Source: Ignavibacterium sp. | GTDB taxonomy: Bacteria; Zixibacteria; MSB-5A5; GN15; PGXB01 | NCBI GenBank assembly: GCA_020724775.1 | Contig: DYGG01000001.1 | Location: 197,672 to 261,671, forward strand | Reading direction: 5' to 3' | Length of the DNA stretch: 64,000 bases | In this document: positions 45,385 to 55,176 of the stretch, one piece after another | Numbering within the stretch: position 1 is the stretch's first letter | Layout of the letters: each line of letters begins with the position of its first letter | Position numbers and translations under genes: made by a program | Notes under the pieces: generated by a model | The model's database searches: none | Told to the model about the DNA's origin: nothing | What the model saw: only the letters and a program-made list of their open reading frames with translations

Positions 45385-47324
45385 GAGTCATATCAGCGGC
45401 CCTCTTATGCATGCTCATAACAGTGGGGCCAGCCGTGGCGCAGGAAGTCCCCCTCGACACTATCCGTATTCCTTCCGGCGATTCGGTGCTGGTTATCACT
45501 CCCGAAATGCTCCAGCAGAAGCCCCAGAAGGCCGATACCCTCGGCTTCGATAAATACATCTTCTATGATACTTTGACGTTGCGGGCATTGCCGTCACGTA
45601 TAGACCTTCGCCCCGATGCCAACCGTTCATTCCTTCATGATGCCGGCGATTTTTTGAAATTCAGCCCCTCTTATTTCATTATCGAGGAGCATCAAACCCC
45701 TCAGAGAAAAACGGCGGCCCCTTTTAATCTTCCGGGTGACCGTCTGAATCTCATTCTTGACGGAGAGTCCTTGACTCCTCGAGAGCATATCCTTCAACCT
45801 GATGACCAGACTGACCTGAATGATTTTCCTGATTTGGCATCGGGCGGGGTGTACAGTGTAGAAGGTCCGCTGGGGATGGCTTTCGGCGCCGAGAACGCCG
45901 TTTCCTCTCTCATCATGACTCTGCCCAGACCGGAAAAAGGAAAAGCCCTCTCCGGGCTTGTGGTTGACAAAGGCTCCTGGGGCTATGCCAATACCAGAGC
46001 GCAATTCACCAGTGAAAGTCAGAACGGGCGGAGGATTGCCGCGGCGGTGCAGTACCTCAAGTCAAAAGGCGCCTACCTGCTTTTGAGTGACAGCGCCTAT
46101 CATCAATGGGGGGAGATAAGTCAACCTCTCGGTAAGAAATGGAATCTGAATTTACAGGGATGGCTTTACCGCCGTATCGGGATTCTGGCGATTTATCCGG
46201 ACACATCTTTCTATCCGCTAAACCGCGACCGGCGCGAGCGGCGATTCCATGGCGCTATCGAGTACTATCATTCAGCGGTTTCTACCAGCGCCCTGGAATA
46301 CCGTTTCCAGAAGTCCGAATCGCGTCCCACAGGATATTTTACCGACTATAGACGGGCGCTCAAGAACACTGACAACAGTCTCCGACTAATCCATAATCAT
46401 CGGCTCGGGGCGGTTGATACCCGCGCCGAATTTGTCGCCGGCGAAGAAGAATTTGATGACCTTGGGGTAAATCATAATCGGCGGCACGGCCTGGCGGCAT
46501 TGACCCTATCCACGGGTGATTCCAGCACGAGTCTATTACTCTATGGTTCTGCCGCAAAGGTGGAGGGATTTGACCCGCTTCCATCCGCAATGCTTTCCTA
46601 TCAAAGGAATCGTGAGCGTTCCTATCTGGGGATTTCTGCCGGGTATGCCGGAAAATTCCCCCGTCAGATGCTCCTCTATTTTACTTCGCGGGGGGAGAAA
46701 CTTCTCGACCTGAATACATTCGATTATTATGAAGCCGGTAATCCCGAACTCAAACCGGAGAAGCAGTTGGTGGGGAATGTCACTTTCGGGCTTGGCCGTA
46801 AGAACAACGACCTGAGCCTGTCGGTCACCGGTGGCAAAATCTTAGACGGCATCGATTGGCGCCGGCGCACCGATACTCTGACCGGACCTTTTTATCGTCC
46901 CCAAAATCACGATATTGACTTTGTCTCGGCTTCCTTGGTCAAGGCGATTTCCTATCGCGATAATATCTTCTGGAAGGGGGGCGGGAGTTACCGCCATCTG
47001 ACGATTGCCGATGATGACGCCCCTCCCTATATGCCGGAGTATCAATTTTTCTCGGCGCTGGAACTTTCCTATCAATTCCGCAGGCCGCCCATCAGACTAT
47101 ATGGCTATATTGAGGGGCAATATTACGGTTCCTATCATGGCGTTCGCGGCGACCAACTGGGACAGGACCCGATCATTAATATAAAACTCTCATTCTCAAT
47201 AAAATCATTTCGCTTCTACTATATCTTCCAGAATGTCATAGGTACCGAATATGCGCTTCGTGAAGATGCCGTTATTCCCACCTGGTACGACTACTTTGGT
47301 TTCAGTTGGAACTTCCTCGATTGA
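45378..47324 (+). CDS. TonB-dependent-receptor-like outer-membrane protein
   Basis: A 648-residue exported protein. Signal peptide at 1-21 (ending AVAQ). A plug-like region (about 60-200) has PGDRLNLILDGESL, LASGGVYSVEGPLGMAFGAENAVSSLI. The remainder is strand after strand with alternating polar and aromatic residues, as in a 22-strand barrel, and the last strand ends in FGFSWNFLD, a typical terminal aromatic pattern. Overlap with the S-component gene suggests the pair moves one solute across both membranes. No TonB box could be fixed with certainty. Confidence 0.72.
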   Translation: MVRVISAALLCMLITVGPAVAQEVPLDTIRIPSGDSVLVITPEMLQQKPQKADTLGFDKYIFYDTLTLRALPSRIDLRPDANRSFLHDAGDFLKFSPSYFIIEEHQTPQRKTAAPFNLPGDRLNLILDGESLTPREHILQPDDQTDLNDFPDLASGGVYSVEGPLGMAFGAENAVSSLIMTLPRPEKGKALSGLVVDKGSWGYANTRAQFTSESQNGRRIAAAVQYLKSKGAYLLLSDSAYHQWGEISQPLGKKWNLNLQGWLYRRIGILAIYPDTSFYPLNRDRRERRFHGAIEYYHSAVSTSALEYRFQKSESRPTGYFTDYRRALKNTDNSLRLIHNHRLGAVDTRAEFVAGEEEFDDLGVNHNRRHGLAALTLSTGDSSTSLLLYGSAAKVEGFDPLPSAMLSYQRNRERSYLGISAGYAGKFPRQMLLYFTSRGEKLLDLNTFDYYEAGNPELKPEKQLVGNVTFGLGRKNNDLSLSVTGGKILDGIDWRRRTDTLTGPFYRPQNHDIDFVSASLVKAISYRDNIFWKGGGSYRHLTIADDDAPPYMPEYQFFSALELSYQFRRPPIRLYGYIEGQYYGSYHGVRGDQLGQDPIINIKLSFSIKSFRFYYIFQNVIGTEYALREDAVIPTWYDYFGFSWNFLD

Positions 47325-47483
47325 TTAATCCGGCGCCCCCGACAGAAGAATTTATTCGCTTACGCTCAGGTCAAAAGTCCCGCCAATCGATGGGGGCTTA
47401 CTATGCGTATTAAGATAAACTTTCTGGTGGAAAATCGATAACTTTCTGATTCTGAATTTTTGGGAAACTTTTGGAACCGTTAG

Positions 47484-47512
47484 TTGTTACGGGAAACAGT
47501 TTAACATAACAT
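47484..47512 (+). promoter_or_regulatory. Possible promoter of the superoxide dismutase gene
   Basis: TTGTTA (47484-47489), a 17-base spacer and TAACAT (47507-47512) precede the ATG at 47540 by 27 bases, with an AGGGAG ribosome site in between. The boxes are only partial matches. Confidence 0.4.
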
Positions 47513-47539
47513 TACAAATTCTAAAGAAGGGAGAAATAT

Positions 47540-48166
47540 ATGCCGTATGAATGGAAATTCAATCCCCGGCCCTACTCTGATGAGGAAGCCAAGAAACTTC
47601 TCAAAGACGTCGTCTCTCCGGAAACGACCGATTGGCACTACAATACTCACCACAAAGGGTATGTAACTTTTCTCAACAAGATTGAAGCGGCGCTGGAGAA
47701 AGCCGACCGCTCTGCCGCCAACGGCAATTACTCTGAAATTGGAGAACTGAAACGACGTTTGACCTGGAACCACGGCGGAACGGTGCTTCACGATGTTTAC
47801 TGGGAGGTTCTGGGAGGTGACGGCGACCCCTCCAAGGGGAAAGAGGTGGTGGCCGCTATCGAAAAGGAATTTGGAAGCTTTGACAACTGGAAGGCGGATT
47901 TCAAAGCAACCGCTATCGCCGCCAAACTTTCCGGCTGGGGTGTCCTGGTCTTCGACCGTCTATACAGCGGCAGACTGCTCAATGTTCTGGTTGACGAGCA
48001 TCACTATGGCGCTGTCTGGGGTGGCGTGCCGCTAATTTCGCTGGATGTATTTGAACATGCTTATTACCACAAAGACGGTCCCGCTCGCGCCAAATATATC
48101 GACAACTTCCTTGCCAACTTGCATTGGGGAAGAATTAACGAGCGGTTCAAGAAGTACGCCAAATAG
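47540..48166 (+). CDS. sod: Iron/manganese superoxide dismutase
   Basis: Detoxifies superoxide. The 208-residue protein follows the Fe/Mn family plan. Metal ligands are His33 (WHYNTHHKGY), the His in TWNHGGTVLHDVYW, and Asp/His in LDVFEHAYYHKDG. No signal peptide, so cytoplasmic. Metal choice cannot be read from the motifs alone. It stands alone between a promoter-like site and a clear terminator. An anaerobe with an O2-sensitive hydrogenase would still need it for brief oxygen exposure. Confidence 0.95.
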   Translation: MPYEWKFNPRPYSDEEAKKLLKDVVSPETTDWHYNTHHKGYVTFLNKIEAALEKADRSAANGNYSEIGELKRRLTWNHGGTVLHDVYWEVLGGDGDPSKGKEVVAAIEKEFGSFDNWKADFKATAIAAKLSGWGVLVFDRLYSGRLLNVLVDEHHYGAVWGGVPLISLDVFEHAYYHKDGPARAKYIDNFLANLHWGRINERFKKYAK

Positions 48167-48190
48167 AATTACTCCGTATGATGCAATAGA

Positions 48191-48227
48191 AATTGCGGTC
48201 AGTCTTTACGGCTGGCCGCAATTTTTT
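48191..48227 (+). terminator. Intrinsic terminator of sod
   Basis: A 12-bp stem with one G-T pair (48191-48202 with 48212-48223), a 9-base loop and a run of T residues, 25 bases after the stop codon. Confidence 0.87.
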
Positions 48228-48344
48228 ATTTGAGCAAGAACCGCACGTGGAAATAAGTCCATCTGACTATCTGGTGCCAAATCACCTGATGCCGGGAAAC
48301 GCGCCGTTTTCTGTAACGGATTGCCGTGAGGAATCTCCTCTCGG

Positions 48345-49334
48345 TCAATCTATATCCGCCAAGAGTTCCTGCAAGAATTCCTCTATTGTCCGAGGGCTGT
48401 AAGCAAGTTCTTTTCTTGCTTTTGTTATATCATAAAAGAATCGCAGATTCGCCAGGCGGGCAATTCCGCGATTCACGCGCGGTCCCTTGCCATACGGTGA
48501 GCCGATATGCCGCAGCCGGTATAGCATTTCTCCGGCAAGTCCTAACGGGTAAAGACAGGAGATCGGTATTTTAAGCCACGGCTTTTTGATGCCGAAAGAC
48601 TTCCGGGCAACGGCAAATAGGCGGGGGGCATCGATATTATCTCCGGCAAGAATGTACCTTTCGCCGCTTCTCCCATGTTCCAGGGCTGATATTATCCCAT
48701 CAATCACATCATCGGCATGCACCAGGTTCAATCCGAAATCGAAATAGCAGGGAATAAATCTCGGAATCTTCTTTAAGTCGTTTCCGGTGATTTTCCGCTC
48801 CGGCGGGTAGAGAATAATCGAGGGATTGACAACAACTGTATCCATAACAGATCCAGAGGCTGCCATTACTATCTCTTCAGCGGCCCTCTTGGTTTCGAAA
48901 TACGGGAGTCCATAACCGGCGAGATTGAAAGTTGCGGTTTCATCAAGCGGTGCCCCCTCGACCGACCCGCCCACGGTCGCAACGCTTGAGATATGAAGCA
49001 GTCTTCTTACGGCTGCTTTCCTGGCCGCCTCAACCAGGTTTTTTGTGCCATCAACATTAATACTTTCCATCTCCCGCCGATCGACGGGCCGGAGACTGAC
49101 CATGGCGGCTGAATGGATAAGATAATCGGATCCGGCCAGCGCCTCCGGCATCCAACTCTTATCGCGAATATCGCCCACAACCATCGCAACCTCCGGAGGA
49201 AGATATTTTTCGGCTTTTCTTAGATTGCGGCACTGCCCCTTTATCCGGTAGCCCCGAGATATCAATTTCGGTATGAGACGTCGCCCCAGGTGTCCACTGG
49301 CGCCTGTCACAAAAATCGTCTTTCCGTCATTCAT
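48345..49334 (-). CDS. NAD-dependent epimerase/dehydratase (extended SDR)
   Basis: A 329-residue extended short-chain dehydrogenase. The NAD loop FVTGASGHLGRRLIPKL starts at residue 9. The catalytic pattern is YFETKRAAEE (Tyr-x3-Lys), with SSVATVGG supplying the Ser. Sequence resembles the family of dihydroflavonol-4-reductase-like and sterol-dehydrogenase-like SDRs of bacteria. Substrate is not evident. It is divergent from the DUF92 gene and convergent with sod; no operon. Confidence 0.85.
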   Translation of the reverse strand: MNDGKTIFVTGASGHLGRRLIPKLISRGYRIKGQCRNLRKAEKYLPPEVAMVVGDIRDKSWMPEALAGSDYLIHSAAMVSLRPVDRREMESINVDGTKNLVEAARKAAVRRLLHISSVATVGGSVEGAPLDETATFNLAGYGLPYFETKRAAEEIVMAASGSVMDTVVVNPSIILYPPERKITGNDLKKIPRFIPCYFDFGLNLVHADDVIDGIISALEHGRSGERYILAGDNIDAPRLFAVARKSFGIKKPWLKIPISCLYPLGLAGEMLYRLRHIGSPYGKGPRVNRGIARLANLRFFYDITKARKELAYSPRTIEEFLQELLADID

Positions 49335-49445
49335 GATGACACAAATTACAGAGCCTGCCGGCTATTACAAGAAGAAAATGATGGTATTGACGCTGACGTC
49401 CGTTTAACTTACGATATATCCGTATCAGAATTGGATAACAGCGCC

Positions 49446-50270
49446 GTGAATACCGTTGTATCGTTCAATCTCGCGAATCTTCTTATCGGCGCCTTATTGG
49501 CAGCGCTGATAGCCGGAATAGCCCGGCGCTTTCGCTCCCTGACTATTTCGGGCGCGATTGCAACCGTCCTGACCGGAACTATTGTTTTCGGCGCCGGGCA
49601 ATTTCTCTTTGCCGTGCCTTTGATATTTTTCTTTGTTACCTCCCTGCTGCTTTCTCGTCTTAAATCGCCGCGCAAATCGCAGGCTTCGCAGTATGGCCAA
49701 AAAGAGGGAGCGCGGGACCTCTGGCAGGTATTTTCTAATGGGGGCACCGCTGTCATCTGCACAATAATATACCTCATTACCGGGGAGGTTATCTGGTTTG
49801 TGGCTTATCTTGCGGCGGTTGCCGAAGCCACCGCTGATACCTGGGCAACTGAAATCGGCATGCTTTCGGCCTCTCGACCTTTTGACTTGATAACTCTGTC
49901 GAAAATTGATGCCGGTCTCTCCGGTGGCGTGACCGGACTCGGTACTTTTGCCTCTTTGGCCGGGGCATTTCTGACGGCTCTGGTCGGAGGCGTGATGTAC
50001 TGCACGGTTTCCGGCAATTGGGAGGCGCTGCTATCGATGATTTTGGTTGCTGGAGTTTCCGGCTTTGCCGGCGGGCTGATTGATTCATTCCTGGGAGGAT
50101 CAGTTCAGGGGCAGTACCGCTGTCCCCGGTGCGGAAAACGAACGGAAAAGAGGCGACATTGCGACTATAGTACGGAATTGACCCGGGGATTCAGTTTTGT
50201 GAACAATGACGTTATCAATTTTGCAAGCACGGTTGCCGCAGCCGTTACTGCCTCGGTATTTAGCGGATGA
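49446..50270 (+). CDS. DUF92 membrane protein (phytyl-phosphate kinase-like family)
   Basis: A membrane protein of the DUF92/VTE6 family: LLIGALLAALIAGIARRFRS, AIATVLTGTIVFGAG, AEATADTWATEIGML, GGVTGLGTFASLAGA and a C-terminal CPRCGKRTEKRRHCDY with VNNDVINF. Plant and cyanobacterial members phosphorylate prenyl phosphates; the bacterial role is open. The start is uncertain: GTG at 49446 places the first membrane helix at residue 8 and avoids overlap with the divergent SDR gene. TTG at 49431 is also possible, and no strong ribosome site supports either. Confidence 0.75.
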   Translation: MNTVVSFNLANLLIGALLAALIAGIARRFRSLTISGAIATVLTGTIVFGAGQFLFAVPLIFFFVTSLLLSRLKSPRKSQASQYGQKEGARDLWQVFSNGGTAVICTIIYLITGEVIWFVAYLAAVAEATADTWATEIGMLSASRPFDLITLSKIDAGLSGGVTGLGTFASLAGAFLTALVGGVMYCTVSGNWEALLSMILVAGVSGFAGGLIDSFLGGSVQGQYRCPRCGKRTEKRRHCDYSTELTRGFSFVNNDVINFASTVAAAVTASVFSG

Positions 50271-50346
50271 ATTCCGCTTGCTATCGGCGGGAAATTTCCT
50301 TATGATAGGGCGTTTACAGATAATAAGAAAGGCGGAATATTGATAT

Positions 50347-51558
50347 ATGGACTTTGATTTCACCGATGACCATCGTGCTGTGCAGGAACTCTGCCGCGAT
50401 TTTGCCCAAAAAAATATCGCTCCCGATATACGCGAGCGGGACAGTTCTCAGCAGTTTGACCCGGACCTCCTGAAAAAAATGGCCGAGTTGAACATTCTCG
50501 GCATCTGCCTGCCGGAGAAATACGGCGGCGCCGGCATGGACTATATTTCCCTTGGTCTTGCCTGTGAGGAACTGGAATATGCGGATACGTCGGCGCGGGT
50601 GATTCTTTCGGTACATATCGGTCTCAATTCTCTGACTCTTCTTGCTTGGGGAAACAAGCATCAAAAAGAGAAATATCTGATTCCCCAGGCAAAAGGGGAG
50701 AAGATAGCCACCTTTGGCCTGACCGAACCGAATGCCGGCTCCGACGTGGTCGGAATCCAGAGCACCGCTGTTCGCAAAGGAGAGAAATATATCCTTAACG
50801 GCGAAAAAATGTGGATTTCCCTTGCCGCGGTTGCCGATAATTTTCTGATTTTCGCCTGGACTGACCTGGACAAGAAAAAAGCCCGCGATCACAGCGGCAT
50901 CTCCTGTTTCATTGTCGAGCGAAACAGTAAAGGAGTAACAACCGGCCACATCCATGGCAAATTGGGTGTACGCGCCGGCAGTACCGGCTGGATTTCTATG
51001 CAGGATGTGGAAGTCCCGGCGGAAAATCTGGTCGGCAAGGAGGGGGAAGGATTCGGAATCGCCATGTTCAGTCTGGAGCAGGGGAGATACACTGTTGCTG
51101 CCGGTTCCACCGGATTGATAAAAGCCTGTATTGACGCCTGTGTCCGATACTCTGAAACGCGAAAGACATTCCAGGTGCCCATAAAGGAACATCAACTGGT
51201 CAAAGAGATGCTGGCAAATATGTATTCCGGTTACGAATTCGCTCGTCTTCTATGGCTTAAGGCCGGCTGGATGCGCAATGTAGGACTTCGCTCCACTCGC
51301 GAGACCTCCCTGGCAAAATGGATTGCCTGTCAGGAGGCGGAGAAAGCGGCGGCTGATGCCGTGCAGGTGCACGGGGCATACGGCTTCTGCGACGAGTATC
51401 CGGTGGAGCGGTATTATCGAAATGCCAAAGGGGCCTCAATTTATGAAGGGACGCGAGAAATTCATAAACTGATGCAGGCGGATTATCTTCTGAACATCAG
51501 GGAAGATAAACCGCGGCGCTGTAATCTGCCGCCCTGGCCGTTCGGGGCGGATGTCTAA
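50347..51558 (+). CDS. Acyl-CoA dehydrogenase
   Basis: FAD-dependent alpha,beta-dehydrogenation of acyl-CoA. The 403 residues have FGLTEPNAGSDVVG, YILNGEKMWISLAAVAD, TRKTFQVPIKEHQLVKEMLA, AADAVQVHGAYGFCDEYPVERYYRNAK and the active-site YEGTREIHKL, where the Glu is the likely catalytic base. All family motifs are intact. Located 235 bp before a 2-oxoacid dehydrogenase operon, it would fit oxidation of branched-chain acyl-CoAs such as isobutyryl- or isovaleryl-CoA; that substrate is inferred from position. Electrons would go to ETF, not seen here. Confidence 0.93.
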   Translation: MDFDFTDDHRAVQELCRDFAQKNIAPDIRERDSSQQFDPDLLKKMAELNILGICLPEKYGGAGMDYISLGLACEELEYADTSARVILSVHIGLNSLTLLAWGNKHQKEKYLIPQAKGEKIATFGLTEPNAGSDVVGIQSTAVRKGEKYILNGEKMWISLAAVADNFLIFAWTDLDKKKARDHSGISCFIVERNSKGVTTGHIHGKLGVRAGSTGWISMQDVEVPAENLVGKEGEGFGIAMFSLEQGRYTVAAGSTGLIKACIDACVRYSETRKTFQVPIKEHQLVKEMLANMYSGYEFARLLWLKAGWMRNVGLRSTRETSLAKWIACQEAEKAAADAVQVHGAYGFCDEYPVERYYRNAKGASIYEGTREIHKLMQADYLLNIREDKPRRCNLPPWPFGADV

Positions 51559-51793
51559 AGAGGCTAAAAAAGCCGCGTGATTGGCTTCATGCTCGGAGGA
51601 AGTAAAGTCGACAGATTTAGTCCGTTAATTCTTCTTTGATAGTTCCTCTTTACCAATCCGATTCGACATCGTTTATTAGCGACAAAAATGTTATAGGGTT
51701 CTCTTTATTTATCGTAATAAGACAGAAAACAGATAGGTTTATGATACTTTGTGATAGGCCGACTTTTAGGCAATTTATATTAATGGAGGATAA

Positions 51794-52825
51794 ATGGCCG
51801 CCAATCAAACCGTAGCAAAACCGTCCCTGAAACAGATAGGACTTTCCGAAGATACTCTCTGGGGACTTTACTATTATTTGATGAAAACCCGTCTCTTGGA
51901 TGAGCGCTTTCGCAAGATGTTTCGTCAGGGGCGATATGCCGGAACCTATTTTTCCGCAGTCGGGCAGGAAGCCTGCACTGTCGGCGCAGTTTATGGCTTG
52001 CGCGATGAAGATATAATCGGTCCGTCGCATCGGGAAATCGGCGCCGCTGTTACCAAGGGAATCCCTATAAAAGAGATGGTGGCGCAGGTTTTCGCGCGCT
52101 CCACCTCGGTTGATAAGGGGAAAACTCACCCCTGTCACTATGGCTCGCGGGCTAAAGGAGTAATCAATCCCGCCTCAACCGTTGCCGGTCAGACCGTAGT
52201 TGCGACCGGATGCGCCATGGCTTTTAAGATTCAGAAGAAAGATAATATCGCGGTCGCCTTTTTTGGCGAAGGCGCTACCGCTCGCGGCGGATGGCATGAA
52301 GCGCTCAATTACGCCGGAATTCATAAGTTACCCATCCTCTTTGTATGTCAGAATAATCTCTGGGCGGAATCGGTTCCGGCGAGATTGCAGGGCGCCATCG
52401 AGAAATTCTCAGACCGCGCCAAAGCGTATGGTTTCCCCGGCGTCACCATTGACGGCAATGATGTCGTGGAAGTCCATAAAACCGCCCAGGAGGCTATCAA
52501 GCGGGCCCGTGCCGGCGAAGGTCCCACTTTCATAGAATGCATGACCTATCGCTGGTATGGCCATTCCGAAATTGACCCGGCGGATTACCGCAGCCAGGAA
52601 GAACTGGACACCTGGAAAAAGAAAGACCCAATACCCCGTCACGAGAAGCTGCTGACCGACCTCGGAATTTTGACTCCTCAGAAGCGGGAAGCCCTGGTGG
52701 AAGAGATTGACCAGGAAATAGATGAAGCGGTTAAATTTGCGGAAGAATCCAAGTATGCCGAGCCCGAGGAAGCCTATCGCGATGTCTATTCCGAGAATTT
52801 CCCGGTTCGCCGCGATGAATATTGA
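51794..52825 (+). CDS. 2-oxoacid dehydrogenase E1 alpha subunit (branched-chain type likely)
   Basis: Thiamine-diphosphate-dependent decarboxylase subunit, 343 residues. The cofactor motif reads FFGEGATARGGWHEALN ... CQNN, with GEG instead of the GDG of pyruvate dehydrogenase. The same change is found in branched-chain E1 alpha of animals. The phosphorylation-loop region YRWYGHSEIDPADYR is present. An ATG with GGAGG 7 bases upstream is used. The E1 beta gene follows after 22 bp and E2 and E3 come next, so a full complex is encoded. Branched-chain specificity is inference. Confidence 0.9.
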   Translation: MAANQTVAKPSLKQIGLSEDTLWGLYYYLMKTRLLDERFRKMFRQGRYAGTYFSAVGQEACTVGAVYGLRDEDIIGPSHREIGAAVTKGIPIKEMVAQVFARSTSVDKGKTHPCHYGSRAKGVINPASTVAGQTVVATGCAMAFKIQKKDNIAVAFFGEGATARGGWHEALNYAGIHKLPILFVCQNNLWAESVPARLQGAIEKFSDRAKAYGFPGVTIDGNDVVEVHKTAQEAIKRARAGEGPTFIECMTYRWYGHSEIDPADYRSQEELDTWKKKDPIPRHEKLLTDLGILTPQKREALVEEIDQEIDEAVKFAEESKYAEPEEAYRDVYSENFPVRRDEY

Positions 52826-52847
52826 TAAAGAAGGCAGGTAACTATAA

Positions 52848-53831
52848 ATGAAAAATACCACATATATCGAAGCGATTACCTCAGCGCTATATGAAGAGAT
52901 GGAGCGCGACGAGAGTGTATTTATGATAGGAGAAGATATCGGTCTCTACGGAGGCGTTTTTAAGGCGACAAAAGGGTTGCAGAAACGGTTCGGCGAAGAG
53001 CGCGTTATCGATTCTCCGATTTCTGAGGCTTATATTGTCGGCGGTTGTGTCGGCGCCGCCATGGTGGGGATGCGTCCCGTGCCGGAAATTCAGTTTGCCG
53101 ATTTTATTACACCTTCGATGGACCAGATTATTCAGCAGGCGGCTAAAATCCGCTATCGCTCCGGCGGGCAATGGACCTGCCCGATGACGGTGCGTGTTTG
53201 TTGCGGTGGTGAAGTCGGTGGCGGACTCTATCATTCCCAGATCAATGAGCAGTGGTTTTTCTCCCAACCGGGTTTGATTGTGGTGATGCCGTCAACACCC
53301 TATGACGCCAAGGGGCTTCTCAAATCGGCCATTCGCGGTGAAGACCCGGTTATTTACTTTGAGCACAAACGGCTGTACCGCTCCGTTAAGGAAGAGATTC
53401 CCGAGGATGATTTCACCGTTCCCATCGGCAAGGCGGCAATCCGCCGGGAAGGGAAGGATATTACTGTCGTCGCCTACGGTCTGATGTGTCACAAGTCAAT
53501 GGAGGCGGCGAATATTCTTGAAAAAGAAGGGGTTACGGTGGAACTGATTGACATGCGCAGCCTCCTGCCGTGGGACCGGGAGATGATATTCGAATCGGTC
53601 AAGAAAACCTCCCGTGCCGTTCTGGTGCAGGAGAATACCAAGACCGGCGGTGTCATGGCAGAAGTCTCGGCTTCCATCACCGAGGAGATTTTTGACTATC
53701 TCGATGCCCCGGTGACGCGGGTTTGCGGTCTGGATGTGCCGATGCTTCCTTTTGCCCCGCCGCTGGAGCATTACTTCCTGCCCAATGCCGAAAAGATAGT
53801 CCGTGCCGTTAGAAAAGTTCTGGAATATTGA
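52848..53831 (+). CDS. 2-oxoacid dehydrogenase E1 beta subunit
   Basis: Partner of E1 alpha, 327 residues. GEDIGLYGGVFKATKGL, DSPISEAYIVGGCVGAAMVGMRPV, EIQFADFITPSMDQI and MTVRVCCGGEVGGGLYHSQ are standard for the family, and the C-terminal transketolase domain has VAYGLMCHKSMEAA and LIDMRSLLPWDRE. The gene lies 22 bp after E1 alpha and 6 bp before E2, clearly one operon. TPP needed by this complex can be made by the kinase encoded at 28189. Confidence 0.94.
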   Translation: MKNTTYIEAITSALYEEMERDESVFMIGEDIGLYGGVFKATKGLQKRFGEERVIDSPISEAYIVGGCVGAAMVGMRPVPEIQFADFITPSMDQIIQQAAKIRYRSGGQWTCPMTVRVCCGGEVGGGLYHSQINEQWFFSQPGLIVVMPSTPYDAKGLLKSAIRGEDPVIYFEHKRLYRSVKEEIPEDDFTVPIGKAAIRREGKDITVVAYGLMCHKSMEAANILEKEGVTVELIDMRSLLPWDREMIFESVKKTSRAVLVQENTKTGGVMAEVSASITEEIFDYLDAPVTRVCGLDVPMLPFAPPLEHYFLPNAEKIVRAVRKVLEY

Positions 53832-53837
53832 GGGAGA

Positions 53838-55127
53838 ATGAAAATGGAGTATAAAGTTGTCGTTCCTCCGCTGGGTGAATCGGTCGTTGAAGGAACTATC
53901 GTCAAGTGGCTAAAGAACGAGGGAGACAAGATTAAGATCGATGACCCGATAGTGGAAATTATGACCGACAAGATCAATGTCGAAATCCCCTCGCCGCACA
54001 ACGGTGTCATGAAAAAACATCTTGTGCCCCCCGATACGGTGGTGCAGATAGGCGCCGAAATAGCCGTAATGGAAATCGAAGGAACCGCCACCGAGTCGAA
54101 AGCCTTTCAGGTTCTGCCCGACAGCGGCAAAGAGGCGATTCCGGCTGAGCAGGATGTTAAAGAGCCGCCCGAGGAGTTTGTCGGTACGGTCGCACACCAT
54201 GAACAGATGGGGATTCATGCCGATAAAGATGCTATCGAAGACGGAATCAAGGCGGTCAAATCTTCTCCTATCGTGCGCCGTCTCGCCCGGGAGCATTTTA
54301 TCGACCTGCGAAAACTTCGCGGCACCGGCAAGGGGGGCCGCGTCAGCAAGGAAGACGTCATCAAATATATTAACAGCCGTCATCTGGTTGACATCAAAAA
54401 ACCGGATTTTGTCTTCCCTGATGCCGAACCGGAGGAAGTCATCCCGATTACCGGCGTCCGGAAAGTGATTGCCGAACATATGGTCAGATCGGCCTTCACG
54501 ATTCCCCATGTGACGACCTTTGACGAGTGCGATATGAGCGCTATTAGCGAATGGCGCAAGAAACATGTTGATAAGATTGAGAAGAAGCATGGGGTTCGCG
54601 TTACCTATATGCCGTTTATCGCCAAAGCGATTATATTTGCCGCGCAAGATTTTCCCTGGATTAATTCCACTCTTGAGAAAGATGTTCTGCGCGTTAAGAA
54701 ATATTTCAATATCGGAATGGCGGTTGCCCGCGATAATTCTCTTATCGTTCCCGTCATTAAACATTGCGAGCAGAAATCGATTCTTCAGATAGCCAAAGAG
54801 ATGCGGGAACTGGCGGAGAAGGCGAACGCCGATAAACTGACTATGAATGAAATTACCGGCGGGACAATTTCGATTACAAATGCCGGCGGCATGGGCGCGC
54901 TCGGCTCGACTCCGATTATTGCCCATCCTCAGGTGGCGATACTCGGCGTCCATAAGATTGTCGATAAGCCGGTGGTGCGTGACGGGCAGATAGTCATTCG
55001 TCCGATACTCAATTTCGGGCTCTCCTTTGACCATCGCGTTATTGACGGCGGATATGCCGTGCAGTTCCTCCGTCGCATGATTGAATATCTGGAAGACCCT
55101 GATTCCTGGATTCTGGGAGTTGTTTAA
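53838..55127 (+). CDS. Dihydrolipoamide acyltransferase (E2)
   Basis: Core of the complex, 429 residues. One lipoyl domain (about 1-80) with Lys45 in EIMTDKINVEIPS as the lipoylation site. A linker leads to the peripheral-subunit-binding domain (SPIVRRLAREHFIDLRKL...GRVSKEDVIKYI, about 135-175). The catalytic acyltransferase domain has PHVTTFDECDMS, FINAG-type ISITNAGGMGALGSTPII and the active-site SFDHRVIDGGYA near the C-terminus. One lipoyl domain is typical of branched-chain and 2-oxoglutarate E2 proteins. It starts with two close ATGs (53838 and 53844). Confidence 0.94.
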   Translation: MKMEYKVVVPPLGESVVEGTIVKWLKNEGDKIKIDDPIVEIMTDKINVEIPSPHNGVMKKHLVPPDTVVQIGAEIAVMEIEGTATESKAFQVLPDSGKEAIPAEQDVKEPPEEFVGTVAHHEQMGIHADKDAIEDGIKAVKSSPIVRRLAREHFIDLRKLRGTGKGGRVSKEDVIKYINSRHLVDIKKPDFVFPDAEPEEVIPITGVRKVIAEHMVRSAFTIPHVTTFDECDMSAISEWRKKHVDKIEKKHGVRVTYMPFIAKAIIFAAQDFPWINSTLEKDVLRVKKYFNIGMAVARDNSLIVPVIKHCEQKSILQIAKEMRELAEKANADKLTMNEITGGTISITNAGGMGALGSTPIIAHPQVAILGVHKIVDKPVVRDGQIVIRPILNFGLSFDHRVIDGGYAVQFLRRMIEYLEDPDSWILGVV

Positions 55128-55176
55128 TAATTGCGGGGCATAGTGAATCTGTGCCCCTTGTTCATGAAGGTATAAA

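Noticed and set aside
47325..47539. Riboswitch between the TonB receptor gene and sod
   Set aside because: No conserved core is seen; only a partial promoter and a ribosome site.
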